Of a stretch of 64,000 nt of DNA, positions 34,786 through 48,400 are shown in pieces. Position numbers and translations under genes: made by a program. The stretch comes from Phorcus lineatus. Lineage: Eukaryota; Mollusca; Gastropoda; Trochida; Trochidae. Positions within the stretch are counted from its first letter, which is position 1, and every line of letters starts with the position of its first letter. The stretch lies in contig OV121088.1 of the NCBI GenBank assembly GCA_921293015.1, positions 4,916,382-4,980,381 of the forward strand. The letters run 5' to 3'. The notes beneath the pieces were generated by a model that was not told where the DNA came from, searched no databases, and was given only the letters and a program-made list of their open reading frames with translations.

Positions 34786-37700
34786 AGCATTGGATATAGA
34801 TGTATCGGAGAGTTTGTGATTATCATATTAATGATGAGGACTTGCAGTTTGTTTCGAAGATTGACATTTTGTGTTGAAGATTCTAACTTATTGGTATTAG
34901 AAAGGGTATTCATTTTGTACATTTTGATTTATAAGACAACATTTGTCAATATTTTCTTTTCTCTCTAGTTCCCATTTCGAATACAGAAATAGATAATGAC
35001 ATTCTCCACTAATAACATCAAAACTGAAAATTCAAGAATATAATCTAGATAGCAATCAAGAAATGGAATGTAAAGAAGTTGTTGTAATCAATTGGAAAAG
35101 TCGATGAATCACATTCAATGCAACTTTCCTTTTATTGAGGTGTGAGGACAAATGCATGAAGAAATATATATGAAAGTTGATTAATTATTATTACATTTTT
35201 ATCACAACATTACATTTCTCTTACTTTTACATTTGAATTCAAGTAGTAAATAATTAGAATGTAATAACTGTGCTTATAGTGTTTCATAAAGGGTTGTAAA
35301 ATACTTTATCAACTTAACTATTGAGTAAGCCAATCCAAGTGAATTTCCCTTACTGATCAAAATAAGCATAATATAAGCAATATTTGAAAGGAATTTTATG
35401 GATAGTGATTATTGTAACATTTGATCAAAACCTGATCAAAACATAACATTTCTGTTTAATCTATAGTTTTAAAACTGTGCCTTCAGTGTTGCGTTATAGT
35501 GATGTGCCTCAAATTAACTCATGAAGTAATCAGCGTGAATGAGCCTTCGCAATGAAAAATGTGTATATTCGTGCATACTGATTTGGTAATTCACATTCTA
35601 ACAGAATCAGTTTGGCATATGATATTAGTTAAGATTATTAGTTATGATTTGAATGTTCATGTTTAATATCGTTTGCTCATTATCAGGTTTGTAATTAAAT
35701 CATTCAGTGAGTTTATTCAATTTGAATGTTTTAGATAGATAGATGCTATGTATTAAGTTAGAATAATAACTACTGACGTGATAAATCGTGTTGTGGTCAT
35801 TATTCACAGTCATCGTTACCAAAAGGTACAAGGAAAGATCTCAGATGTAATTTTAAAAAATCTATCACTAATCATGTTATAAAAACGCCGCTGCAAGTAT
35901 AGAAACATCAACAAGGCCCATCTCTCCATATTAATTATTCATCAGGCTAACAAGCAATTAACAGCTCACTTCATATAATCCTTGATATTGTTAATTACAA
36001 ATTCGAAATAATTTTCTCAGCTAAAATATTTTCTAATGGTGTAAACATCTCTTCCATTCAAGTATTGTCAAGTATCTGACAAAAATATCTGTTAAATATT
36101 TATGGTAGAGAATCAAAATCTCTCAACATTCTTAGTCTTCAAAGTCATATATTCACGAATAGTTGCAAGATGTAAGTTGATGGATGGTATAAAAAGCTAA
36201 GTGAAGATAATCACCTGACTATGTACCTTTATTTCACTTACAATACTTTGCTTCATGCCTATCTGACGGACTGATGCTGTTTATTAGAGATGTAGATATT
36301 AAGTAAAGTGTAAAGAAAATTAATCCTGACCTAATGATATAATTAACGTAAAATCTAAATGAGAAACCATTCTGATTAGGATAATTTGATTAAGCACATT
36401 TTACATTAAGTAAACATAAACACATTTATTTTGAGGGGTTAAAGTATAACATTTTTTAATCATTCTTTTGCTTTACTTCAGTGCCCATTTGATTTTTTTT
36501 TCAAAAGATATAATTTCATAATATTTTACTTATGCTGATTAAGGAGTAGAGGATACCGTGATCGCCTGTTCAATTAGCTGGAAAAAAAACCGGTCGATTA
36601 TAAAACAAACGAAAAAAATTACTTACATAGTAAAAGTTTCACTTTAAAGTATTCAATCAATAAGATTTTCGCCGCTGAGTTAACTTTGTAATTTTAAAGG
36701 ACTCTAGACATCTCATTTTCTCTATAGACAATGGTCCTTTTATGCTTAAACGGTCAACATGAACAGATTTTCCTAAGCAGAATACAAAAGTTTCGTTGTG
36801 TGTTCTCCTTAAGCCTTTCCATTGTTCTGATAGTACATGTATATAAGATAATAATATATAATGTATTGTATAACATAAATTCTGATTAAAGCACAATCAA
36901 CCGTTGGCGCCGGTGCTATTACTGCTTCACTATCATTACCATCACAAGTAAAACATTTTATTCCTGAAGGTGTACAGGGACTAAACATAAGCCACTGAAA
37001 ACATTTTTTCTTCAGCGAGCGACATTTCTAAATTAAGTTTTAGAAGTAAGGAGACATTTACCCTTCATTATTTAAGATTAGGCGTAGGCCATGGGATCTG
37101 CTCATGTAGCATCAAACTATGATCGTGCATTATATATTGTTTTATCTCTGTAAATCAATAATATGCTAACCTGACACGATAATATAAATATTTACAGATA
37201 ACACAATGTGCAATGTGACCACATAAGGACGTGCAAAATAAAGTTTACATTCGACTAAACCACTGTAATGAGTTGCTAGAAATGAAAAGCAAATGTCTTG
37301 GAAAGGTCAGAACATTGATAAAAGCGGACTAATGTACATTGATTAAATGTGCGTACATGTAAATAAACAGCCAATGATTATTTTTCTGATTTGTCAAAGG
37401 ATAATATTCTTTAATATATATATAGCGTTTGTTTGCCAACCTCCATGAACTTCGAATATTGAGACTTTTCTGAAAAAAATACAGCATGTCGGTCTTTAAG
37501 AAGGACTTTAATGGCTTAGTCATCGTATACATATCAGAAAGAGATCATTAGATATGGTATTAAAGTGTCAGAAGAACGTTTTATAAAAATTGTATTTATT
37601 CAAATTTTCTTCAAAACAAAAAGTAATGCCAATTCTTGCATTGTTTCGGTAAAGATTCCGCAATAAAGTATAGAATTTGAATGACGCCACGAACCAATGA

Positions 37701-37843
37701 ACCATGGCGTCAACAACAATAACGTTTTGACATCACTGGTAATGACCCTAATCGAGCATTTCACAGTTTGCTGCCAAATAGTCAAAATTTTATTTACTTC
37801 ATTACACTTTGTCTGAAATAAAATTTACACGAGTCAAAGCATG
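34786..37843. other. AT-rich non-coding stretch
   Basis: No gene, hairpin or transposon supported. Confidence 0.45.
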
Positions 37844-38135
37844 GAGTGCAGTGGTCAGCGCGCTTGCCTCTCACGCAAACGGCCCGGGATCGAATCCAGA
37901 TGGAGATGGTGACCTGGGCTTCACACTGTGTTGTGTCTTTGGGCAAGGCACTTCATCCACACCCAGCTGTACAATTGGGTACCTGAATACGGGATGTATG
38001 GACCTATATGGTCGCGCAATGCGCTTAGTAGCTGCATCGAAAGTACAATTCCTTCAGGGTAATAAATGTGTAGCGCTTTGAGCATGCTTAGAATGAACTA
38101 TAGCGCACAATAAGTATCCATTTGTTATCATTATT
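37844..38135 (+). mobile_element. tRNA-derived SINE, family B, with LINE-type tail
   Basis: The head has an A box (AGTGGTCAGCGCG) and a B box (GGATCGAATCC, 37887-37897); CCTCTCACGCAAACGGCCCGG resembles tRNA-Glu. The centre carries GTCTTTGGGCAAGGCACTT, a motif shared by several metazoan SINE superfamilies. The tail TAGCGCTTTGAGCATGC (38071-38087) is identical to 41198-41214 at the end of an L2-like LINE, and both end in a short ATT repeat. This suggests that LINE family supplies the enzyme. Confidence 0.88.
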
Positions 38136-38203
38136 AAATTCGACATGCTAGAACAGAAATAGAGTAGCCCTAAGCACCATGTATTTTGCAATAAAGTACA
38201 CGT

Positions 38204-38281
38204 ACAGTCTTTCCCTGAACTATTATTAGCGTCAAACCCTCGACCTCGTGCTTTCACTATAGTAGTTCAGGGGAAAACTGT
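38204..38281. repeat. Imperfect hairpin, 78 bp
   Basis: ACAGTCTTTCCCTGAACTAT (38204-38223) pairs with ATAGTAGTTCAGGGGAAAAC (38259-38278) over about 22 bp with a few mismatches. The loop is GC-rich. It is probably a small MITE or an eroded one. Confidence 0.55.
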
Positions 38282-39672
38282 ATTTAATTGCAAAGCACAT
38301 GAAGGTTGAATCATCTCTATTTCTTAAATGTATCATACTCAGAGGGTCAAAGATCTCGATATAAGACCCGGTCACCCATGGTTGTAGACAAACTGATTAC
38401 GCATCAGCCATTTATGTGTTAAAACCTTTCAATCATTTGTAGTAAAGCATATGTTGATATTTATTTGGAACTATTAGATGATTAGGTAACCGTATAAATT
38501 TCTTTGGTAATAGGTGTAAGAAGAATTGAATGCAATGTATAAAATCAGAGAAATACATCATTCAAGCACAGAAAAAATCTTAAATACATATGTGTGTTCT
38601 TATGGTAACCAGGAAAGAAAATATTAACCCATTAGGACACATGTGCGTATCATGATTGTTATGAGTAACATTTTTGTAAAGGTGTTTAGAGGACTGTACT
38701 CCGGTATACTATCAAAGACAGAGGCTGAGGTAAAGTCATATTTCGTTGAAAACTGTATAAAAGTTTGTGACGTAAAAAGTAGTGCATGGGGGTATTTTAC
38801 ACGTTCACATGTATCAAGTCTGTGGATTAAGGATGTACAGATAAAGATATATTCTTCAAACAAAGGGTCTAAACGGTATATGGCCGGAGTATAAACAGAC
38901 ATGAACATGACATTGTGATTATTTCCATAGTTTAGAATGACGTTTCAATAGTCAGATGATGATATTGACACTGGCAGGAGAGCGTACTAATCACACGGTT
39001 TTAAAACCAATGGACATATTCAAAACACGATCTATTAATTTATTTCAAAGATCCCAAAGAAAGATGTTTATGTTTGTTGGTTATAATCTAAGCATGTGTG
39101 TTTTTGGTTTAATTGCTTCTAAATCTGATGTTAATAGAAATATTCTTCGGTAATAAATACACAAACTGATATAATCAACGTTATTTCTCTTACAGTAAGT
39201 GTGTTTGCATGTGTATTAAAAAGGCGATTGAAGAGAACGATATAAATAATCAACGCGTATTGGGATTTATTAGGATTTTTTTCTCTTCCATGAACTTGAG
39301 ATGCTAAGACTTTGATCTTGAATAAAAAAAATTGTTTAAACATGGAAATAGGGTGCTGCATGAGAGAGCATTATGTTTTACAGAATGCATGCTAACATAA
39401 TTAACTTAGAATCTTATGAAATTGTGCAGCTTCTTATTTCAATTGATTTCTTTTTAAGCTAAAGATAAATCAGTGTGTTGTTGCACAATTTTATGATGTC
39501 ATAAGCTTTTCTTAAATTCGCACAACAATCAGGTAACTATACATATACAATACATCCTACTTAATCTAGGATAAGTTTATAACTTAACAAACGTCGGATA
39601 CATATCAGTGGCAACGTCATCCTTCTCCAATCACAGAGGTAACTTGATTAAGTTCTACCGCAGGTAGCGACA
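38282..39672. other. AT-rich non-coding stretch
   Basis: Nothing recognisable. The frame at 38643-38894 looks like chance. Confidence 0.45.
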
Positions 39673-39783
39673 AGGGCCTAGATTTTCGAAGCGCTCTCAG
39701 TGCTAAGATGGTCGTAATTACCATACATTAACATTGCCTTAAGACAATCTTAGCACTGAAAGATCTTCGAAAATATGGGTCCT
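39673..39783. repeat. Fold-back repeat, about 45-bp imperfect arms
   Basis: The left arm contains TTTTCGAAGCGCTCTCAGTG then CTAAGATGGTCGTAA. The right arm contains the near reverse complement TTAAGACAATCTTAGCACTG then AAAGATCTTCGAAAAT. The loop is about 20 bp. It has the form of a small dispersed palindromic repeat with no coding content. Confidence 0.75.
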
Positions 39784-40909
39784 GGAGTAGAAGAAAGGTT
39801 TGAGCCATCTCTGTTGGGTAAGAATATATAAGTGATTTATGTTAAACCTTTCCTTGCTTAATGTAACACAACATAATACGTGTTTTTTTTTGCTATATTG
39901 CCTTTGAAAGCGTTCTATACTTAAATGTAAATTAAAACTGAACATGGGTTGTGTACAAACTAAAGACATTGCATTAAGAGGATTATTTACTTGGCCTTGG
40001 AATGAGCAAATGCATCTGTGAATTACGATTTCAGTGGTACCGATTGAATATATTCACATCACGATCCACAAACACGTTTCAAAGTGAGTTCCTCAATGAC
40101 ATGTATTCTCTTTTATGGCTTTTATCTCTACATGTTATCACAAGGTTTAGCTTTTAAAAGCTAGAAAAACACGTATGCTCATGCATTCATTCTTTGCTTC
40201 AAGAGATTGTAATCTCAAATACCTTTGTAACAAAACCAATAGTTGGCCATAAAAATGTTTGCCCATGTCAATAATTATGTTTAACAATGTGGACACGAAT
40301 TTTCATCTTTATTGAAGAGAAGGAGACAAAGAGGGATTTTTAAAACCGTGTTCAGGATTTTTAAATTAAGTTTGAGTTAAATGAATTTAAAAATCGTTTT
40401 TAAAATATCTTGATATTTGATTTCTAGAAATACCAAAGTATAATGCAATGAGAGAACACTGGAACTTTATCATCTTCATCTTGTCTTTGCTCCTTTCGAG
40501 TTTTATTTACTTATTTCGCTTAATAAATATGGACTTATGTCGTTGATTTAAAATATCAAATATTACAAGATTTACTGCCACTATTGGTACAACTGTAGAA
40601 TCATAATGTTGATTTTGTATTGGTCAGGTTTTTTTAAACACCATCATCAGGAATTTCGTAAGATTGATGTAATGCAAATTGTTAAACTGTTACATTGCTT
40701 CCGATGGTCGAAAAGACACACAGACCGACTTTTAAGGACTTCTAAATCCCAGGATTGTTTTTTAAAAAAATTAAAAAATTCTTCCTTCAAATGAACAGTC
40801 AAAAAGTGTATTCTCAAAGAATCAAAACGCATTCAATAATCAGATTTAACGCAAACACTTAACTATAACACATTTGGAGGAATTCTTCTAATGGCGCATA
40901 CTTCATGAA
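39784..40909. other. AT-rich non-coding stretch
   Basis: No supported feature. Confidence 0.45.
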
Positions 40910-41200
40910 CTTCACTGGTTACCCGTCAATCTCAGGATTGATTTCAAAGTCCTTGTACTGGTCCACCTGCAGGACCTGATCACACTGTACACACCCTCAA
41001 GGCTCCTGCGCTCCAGTTCCAAATTTCAACTTGACGTCAAGCAACCAAGGATGAAGACATTTGGTTATAGGACATTTCACTATGCAGCAGCCAAACTGTG
41101 GAATCAGCTTCCCGTTGATCTGCGATTAGTAGAGAGCAGCGAACTTTTCAAGAAAAAACTGAAAACCCATCTTTTTAGTCAATTTCTTGGACATTGTTAG
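40910..41200 (+). pseudogene. L2/CR1-like LINE, C-terminal remnant of the reverse transcriptase ORF
   Basis: Ninety-six codons and a TAG stop give the last part of an L2-like ORF2: LHWLPVNLRIDFKVLVL, then QDLITLYTPSR, FGYRTFHYAAAKLWNQLP and FKKKLKTHLFSQF. The element is 5'-truncated at about 40900, as is usual for LINE copies. About ten residues seem to be missing between VLVLV and HLQDLI, where relatives read a longer segment. The remaining frame is open. The 3' UTR follows at once. Confidence 0.85.
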
Positions 41201-41261
41201 CGCTTTGAGCATGCATGCATGGAACCCAGCGCTATAGAAGCAGATATATTATTATTATTAC
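41198..41261 (+). mobile_element. 3' tail of the L2-like LINE, shared with SINE family B
   Basis: TAGCGCTTTGAGCATGC starts at the stop codon, is followed by CCCAGCGCTATAGAAG, and ends in (ATT)n. It can form a short stem (AGCGCT/AGCGCT), as expected of an RNA tail recognised by the reverse transcriptase. Confidence 0.8.
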
Positions 41262-41775
41262 TTTGGGTTGCATTAAGGTATAAGATAGTTTTGAAATACT
41301 TAGCCAGCCATGTAAACATTTAACTAAATACCTTGGTGTAAGATATATAAGCTATTGTCATATAAAACAACATACCAATATAGATATCTAGTATATGGAT
41401 ATATGAAATACGGATAACATAATAATAATCCTGTCAAAGGTACGACATGGAGATATTTTCTCATAAACTTATTGCCCTTTAGATTTAAAAAAATTGCTTA
41501 TATGTATACTAGATTACATTATGATGTTATGTATGACTATTGCGACATCATTTGACGTCCGGCAGCATGCAATGTTATGTCTCATAACATTATATAGATT
41601 TACTAAACGACGGTCACTTAAACAGGATAGTAATAAAAACAGTTTACTTACTATATGAGTATACATATAGATCTATGATTGTACATATTCAGACGACGGA
41701 CCAATTCAAATCTAGATAAACTCTATGTTCTGTACTTTTCTTACTGAATTGATTTAACTCTCTGGTTTACAATAG
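41262..41775. other. AT-rich non-coding stretch
   Basis: No supported feature; it ends in the pyrimidine-rich run before the candidate exon at 41776. Confidence 0.45.
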
Positions 41776-41894
41776 GTCAATCAGAGATAATTCTGACTAT
41801 GAAAGCCGTCTGGCGAGAATCTTTCCAATATGGCTTTTGTCAGTCTTCTGATGTAGGCGAGTGTGTGATTAGTAACTGCCTCAATCAAGTTTAG
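41776..41894 (+). CDS. Candidate terminal exon, unknown protein
   Basis: An acceptor with a long pyrimidine-rich run (TTTAACTCTCTGGTTTACAATAG up to 41775) precedes 39 codons ending in TAG at 41892-41894. They read ILTMKAVWRESFQYGFCQSS then DVGECVISNC, with three cysteines. The exon starts in phase 1. An AATAAA lies 310 bp downstream at 42204-42209, a plausible 3' UTR length. I found no upstream exon and do not recognise the protein. Confidence 0.35.
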
Positions 41895-42203
41895 TTGTAA
41901 GACCCATGTTGATGGCCACTGTCAAGAGGCAGTACACATATGTGAACAAATCAAGATTTTCATTACAATTTGCCGGAGCAAATACACTGGTTAACACAAA
42001 AACTTCGCTTTAAAATAATATTCATCGCTATACGGACTATACTCTTAACTTATGCAGGAATAGGTTTTTTTTTATGAAATCGTAAAATCTTCCAAAGTTA
42101 ACGAGCGTTGTTTCATTTATGTTAGGTTTGTAAAATGATAGAGATATATGTTCAGTTTCGCGTCTCTTCATTTGTAAGTGTTGTGTATTATATATTTTAT
42201 GGA

Positions 42204-42209
42204 AATAAA
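42204..42209 (+). terminator. Possible polyadenylation signal AATAAA
   Basis: The hexamer lies downstream of the candidate terminal exon 41776-41894. The hexamer is common by chance in AT-rich DNA. Confidence 0.25.
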
Positions 42210-42249
42210 ATACTGGTTAAATCAAAAAGAAAACCTAACATTTTAAGTC

Positions 42250-42327
42250 AAGAGAAAACGCTGTATTTAATACGACATCCAACTAAGTAATGCTTAATAA
42301 CTGCAATGAAGTTTACAAGTCAATGAT
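42250..42327 (+). repeat. Duplicated block A, copy 1
   Basis: It shares ACATCCAACTAAGTAATGCT and flanking text with 49376-49453. Block A precedes block B in both places. Confidence 0.7.
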
Positions 42328-44969
42328 TTGGCTAACTTATCTATTCAAGGATGTAAGGAATCTTTGTATTAGTAATCTGAAAGAAATCCACATCATTGCA
42401 TCACATATGAGCCTGTTGACACAGAATACCACCAATATCTTAGTATGAAATTAAGCAACGTCTATTGGTAATGATTGATAAGTAATTGTGTTTTGAAACA
42501 TGTCTTCTAATTTATACGACATCATTCAGAAATTGCCAAAATCCATGATCACTGGTCAGCGCACATGCCACTAATTTTCTATGATTAAATATGACCCCGT
42601 GCACTTCGCAGCTAAGCCAATGTTTACTGTCTATAAGTAATTAGTGTCATTCTGGCTGATAGCATAAATCAATCTTATTTTAATTAGCATGGTGCGGGAT
42701 GCACACACATGTATAAGTTTATCATTTATCAGATTGAGAGATTTGATATAAATAAACCACATGTGTTTCGAAAAATATAGTTACGTCCATTTACACTAAC
42801 GGATGCATATAATGAGCTTAAAATGCTCTATGATAGCTGGATCTGATTTAGTTAGATACATGATGTGAGTACGAAATAGGTCGTCACGATCAGCATTGTC
42901 AAAGTCGTTAGTGTTAGAATAAGTGATGTGGATAATGCGACTCAAGTATATGCGTTAACACTTCCTATGTTTCACTCTTTTCATCGACTGCTCAGTCTGA
43001 ATATCTCTGCTTCAAAAAGACTATATGTTTGTCAGGCACAGCTGTTTTGCAGAACTGATAATTGAAGACTGATTGTTCCGTTATTCCACAAATATCTCAC
43101 CCCTAAATTTTTCCTTCCTCTGATTGACTTTAATGAATAAGCTTATTGTTGCCTTGGTGCAGAATAATGAACATCCACAGATTAAAATTGCCGAAACTGA
43201 AATTCAAGTTTAACAATGCTAGTGTTTCATGGCCACGAATTTAAAAAATTGACGATAATGGAAAACCCACATATGTACATTATTTACGAAAAATCAAATA
43301 AAATGCTTTAAACATAATGCACAAAATATCATTGATAATCAATTATCATTTGGAAGATAACATGCGAATCTTTCTTATCAAATGCATAATCCTGTGCAAA
43401 CGATTCATTCGCAGATGTCAGTGTTTTAAACAAATAATGTTACATACGTATTACAAGTAGGGATTATCAAGTAAAGCCAATCAAAAAGGAAACCAAGGTC
43501 TCACGTTTTAATTATTAAAGGTTTATCACTAACAAAACAAACGTTAGAGCCGAGGTAACAGTTACATCCTAATCGTAAGTGGGACAGTGGAGAACTGTTA
43601 TCCAAGGGACATAACCTCGGAAATATTAACCAAAGCAACATTTGTATATATTTTACATACGATATATGCAAAGTACCGATGTGTATATCTAAAGCTTTTT
43701 ACAGATTTTAGGAAAGATTGGTAACTTTTTATAAAAAAGTAAATCGCTGATCCAAATTTCTTAGACTAAAATGGGGAATTCAATCATGTTTTAATAAACG
43801 CCATTATTTCATAGTATTTGTTTGTTCACATAAGAGACGTATATGACTAAAAAACACGTGTGCACCATTTTAAAAAGATTGTGGAATATATATAGTAAGG
43901 GATCAGACCGAAAACCCATTTTGGACAGACGGACAGACAGATCTAGAGCTCGAGATCACCATAACAAGAAACCGATTCGGGCTTTTCCTGTGACGTTTGA
44001 AATAAATAGTTGATCTTTAATCGGAATTAAACAACTTCAACAAGCTCATGTTAATATCTAAAGACTTCCACAATACCTTTAGCTTTTTGGATTCGTTTTT
44101 TTAATTAGTATCTGTTTTTTTATCTCTGAATTTGAGAAACGGGTTCCAGCTCGACATCTGACGAGCCTAGATGACAACAATCCATCATATAAAAGGATGA
44201 TATTAATACAAGACAATTTTATTGATAAAGAATGATTTGCTCTTTTATCAAAAGCGGATTCAAAAAGAAAATTAATATATTTCAACTTACTTCGTTTTAT
44301 CGGTGAAACAAAACTCAATTGAAGTACATTACAAAAAATGTTTTTATACCCTGAAAAGTCAATTGGTTAGCCCTTTTATCAAAGAAAACCAGAATTTTAT
44401 ACTTTTAATATCACATAGAATCACCACAGAATGATATCAAATTGATAAAAATTCACTTATATACTGCTGATTTGTAACTCGGGGTCTTAATATCTGACAA
44501 GTGTTCAGAAACGACCCAACTTTAATTAGCCATTGCGGTGCTTCGTCGATTCCACTAGCAAACCAATGAAAATACGACTTTTAACCAACATTGGTCAATC
44601 GTTAAGTATTTTGACTGCAACTGGCGTTCTGCTTACATTCGGTATTCAGTCTGTAAAATGAGGAACCTCAAAATGGAAGTTGTTTAAAGTTTGTAGAATG
44701 TTGAACTAAGTACATCAGCAACACAGACACTGACCAATAAATTCAAATTTAACGATTTGAAGGAAAGACCTTTATCATCCAAAACTGATATCTACAGGAG
44801 ATTTAATTGTGAGGATCAAGGGATTTCTCCTAGCAGATATAAATTTGTCAGTAGATTTTGAACTATGCCTTGTATTTACATTACTTAAAACATGTTTGCA
44901 TCATCAAATAATGACATTATTATTATCAATAAAATATATAACAATCTGAACCTGAGTAACGCTATGTCG
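42328..44969. other. AT-rich non-coding stretch
   Basis: No exon or transposon supported between duplicated blocks A and B. Confidence 0.45.
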
Positions 44970-45153
44970 CTATGTTCTCTTGACAACCAATAAGGTATTT
45001 GCCATACATAAATGAGATTGTTTAGGTTCAAAATAGTTAAGGACTGGTTAACAGTGCGAGTTGTGGTCAACTCAGGGTCAGTGGCTGTGAGGCTGACCAG
45101 ATGTTGTTCGGGTTCAGGTCAGTGTATGTAAATGAATCATTTACATGTAATAT
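44970..45153 (+). repeat. Duplicated block B, copy 1
   Basis: It is about 80% similar to 50085-50245, with shared GTTGTGGTCAACTC, GGGTCAGTG and GGTTCAGGTCAGTGTATGTA. No coding frame is conserved, so it may be promoter, UTR or an old repeat. Confidence 0.75.
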
Positions 45154-45342
45154 CCATACGGACATATCATGACGGGAACATCCATTCATCTACATGTCAA
45201 TAGCAATTCCCATTGATGATTTACAGAGTAACGCCATTCTTGGATTAAGATTTACATATCCTTCTTTGAAATTCAAGTAAGTGTTGATGTTCAATGGTGA
45301 ATAAACATGAATATAAACAGAAATTTATTAAAAAAAATTTTA

Positions 45343-45459
45343 ATGCAACATGATAGTGTAAGTACCACAAAAGAAACTGTCTACCGAATAAGTTCTAGCG
45401 AGGAAGGTGTCAGATACCAGCTTAATAACGACTACACCACCGTGCCAACAGTTGTGTAA
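45343..45459 (+). CDS. Candidate short coding segment, possibly a receptor-tail exon
   Basis: Thirty-eight codons and a TAA read STTKETVYRISSSEEGVRYQ then LNNDYTTVPTVV. The composition is coding-like, and the C-terminus resembles a Ser/Thr-rich cytoplasmic tail ending in a hydrophobic, PDZ-type residue. The ATG at 45343 or an upstream splice acceptor (CATGATAG) could start it; neither is strong. It lies 190 bp after block B. No family is assigned. Confidence 0.25.
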   Translation: MQHDSVSTTKETVYRISSSEEGVRYQLNNDYTTVPTVV

Positions 45460-48400
45460 TGTTTTGGGGAATGTCGGATGGTTCAGTCAGATCGGGATAA
45501 AAACCTGACACACACTATAAAAGTGAATAAATATTTTACTGATATTGGAAGTTTGAACTTTGACTTTAAAATTTGAGCTTGAATGTGAACATGTGCAAAG
45601 AATTCCCAGGGTGTATTAGCAAATATAAGATCTCTAAACGCTATTTCTGATTTCAAAATTTGACTTATCCTTATCACGTGACCTTGACCTTTGACATTCA
45701 ACCAATTGTAGCTAAAACCGAGTAAATTTCGTCCATGCCCATAGATCTATATACTCAAATGAGAGCCTCACAGCACCAAAACGTTTTAAGTTGTCGTTTT
45801 TACAAGTTTTTTTTTATGGATTTCATAACTTGAACTTTGATTTTCAATGCGAGTATATCAAAACGTTTCCACCGGGTTATAAGTAAAAGGTTTGGATAAT
45901 ATCTTATAACCTTCGTGGAAAAACGTAATAGCTAAATACAATGTGCGGTGGCAGCAGTGGCGGTGGAAACTGGAACTATACAGGAAAAAAGGCAAAGAAA
46001 GTCAGGTTTAAGACAGCAGGTCTAAGAACCATCGACCTGTGAAGTTTGGGTGCCTCTACCATGAGCATGTTCGCATGTTCTAGCTGGCATAGCTCTAAAG
46101 ATCTCAGAGGCATGAAAACAACCTCACCACGATAAGGTATTGGGTAGAGATGAGAAGAGAGATGTGTAGTGTTGTCGCCCATGAAGTGATGATTTATTAA
46201 ACATTTATTATCTAGTGAAAGATGGATGTAAATTAATAGCTATTCTAGGTTCTCACTGGGGCCATTTAGGGGTAATTATGCTTAGGAAAACATGCTTTGC
46301 AGCTGTTGTAACTAATGCAAGGGGTTGAGATATAAATAAATCACGAGCTGACAGTTACCTTTCAGTCGTTCTATAATAAATATGTTGAGAGAAGAGAAAC
46401 ACTCTCTCACCGTACCAACTCATGTACAGCTGCATATCAAAATCTTTAACTATCATGTAAAATATCATGTAATTTTGGTTTTGTTTGGACGTCAATAAAA
46501 TATATTCAGCAAAACTTATAATGAATCAGCAATTGTCCAATTTCAAAACAGCCATTCTTTAACCTATTTTGGAGTCGTCTTATCACTGATGCAATAATTC
46601 TGCGTGATGAAAGAGACAGGAGGGGTCATATTTTCGAAATTATGACTTCCAGTTCCAATCTCTGAGACAAAAATCAGCACTGTCACATCTACTTAGTGCA
46701 TTGGAACAAACATATATTGTGTTTAAAGCTGTTGTTCATTTCAAATGGAAAATGAGTCTTTTCGGAATTTTCACCCCTGGTCACTTTAATGACCTGTCAA
46801 AACTGTCAGGTTTACTTTTTGGTATGGTATCAAATTTAAGTTAAAATACACTGAATCGTCCCTTCTGTATTGAAAATTCAACAGAAAATTCAGTTTTCTT
46901 TTTCGTAATGCAATGATGTCTTAAAGGCATCCCAAATTACATAAGATTTGAACTGAGATACCCAGCCATGTGAACAAACTTCCAGTATGCAGCTGTACAT
47001 TTACATCGGAGGTATATTTTGCATTCTTATAATTGTTAAAGATTAAAATTGTCATGTCAGGATCGAGTTAAAAATCTCATATTCTATAATGTGATTGTGA
47101 CTTCTCAATAATATAATGAAGTCACCCGATCAGGTATCGTTGTGTTTGGGTTATACAGCAAAACTTTGTCTATTTGTTAAAATTGATTTCTAAGTCTTAA
47201 CTGGACCCAGATACTAATCCAGTATATGACGGCTTCATGGTGTCAATGCGACTTGTAACATGTCACTCGATCATATAAGGGGGGTATTCTATGTTTTTAT
47301 CAAAACCATATTTGCAAAGATTGCAAATGCATTAAGCATGTGCTGTGACATATCGACTGTCACATCTATTAATGACCGAAAGTTTAGCAACTAAGAACAT
47401 GGAACTGTTACGTATTACATGACACTATGGATTATATGCTTGTTCCTATTTTAATTGAATGGATCATTAATGCTTAGAAAGCTTCTTTGTTGTAATTATT
47501 GCTGCAAAATATTGGCTACACGTTTTTAAAGAAAAAATGCCTCCAGGTATAGCTAATTGAATCTGCAATGAAGATGCCTATTCTGTGCAATATTGTAACG
47601 TTATAATTGTTGCTCACATATACTTTACAAGGTTCGGGTGCCTGGTTAACCACGTTAATCACGGTCAATGAGTCAGTTTCTCATTAGTTGGTATTTCTGC
47701 TTCATTTCACGTAGATTCAACCATAGTGTGCGCTCATATTGGCTTGACTGGCTTACAAATTGGAGCATTATTTTTTGTACCAAATTACAGATTAGATTTG
47801 TGTTCGTGGTGTGTTGTTGTCTTTCTATCAATATCCATGTTCATCGCATGTTGGCAACTATCAAAATGAATTAATTTTAAAATCATATACATATACTTGA
47901 GTCTAACTACCAGATTATCCAAATAGTTCTCATATATCCAAAGTCTTTATTAGGTTATTTCAGTTATTATTATGTTTATATAATATGTGCTATGAACATG
48001 TTAGCGTGATTCATTTGATAAAATGAGAATGAAGCTCCTCTTCAAAATTAATTCAGTCGTAATAAGTATATCCTGGTTTTTAAGTCATTTAGATTGTAAC
48101 GGAAAAACAGTAAATACCTTTTTTAGTAAAAATAAATCATTACAAATTGAAGCGAGTGTGGATAATCAAATAAAGTTTTTTTACTTTATAACTTGGAGTT
48201 GATCGATTTACCTTGAGGTGATGATTTGTAAGGATTGATTGCTCATTGGAAGAAAGGTATTTGTTGGGAGAGAATGATAACAGAAGAAGGTTGCAAGGAA
48301 ATAAAGATACATGTAATTAGTCATACCCATCAATAGCATTTTATTGATGGTCTGCGAAAAACATTGCCAAATATATCGTTTGGGATTCACTGATTGGGCT

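Noticed and set aside
45941-46182. Small Gly-rich plus-strand ORF and overlapping minus-strand frame
   Set aside because: Both strands are open over a short GC-richer patch; no homologue is recognised, so a repeat fragment is as likely.
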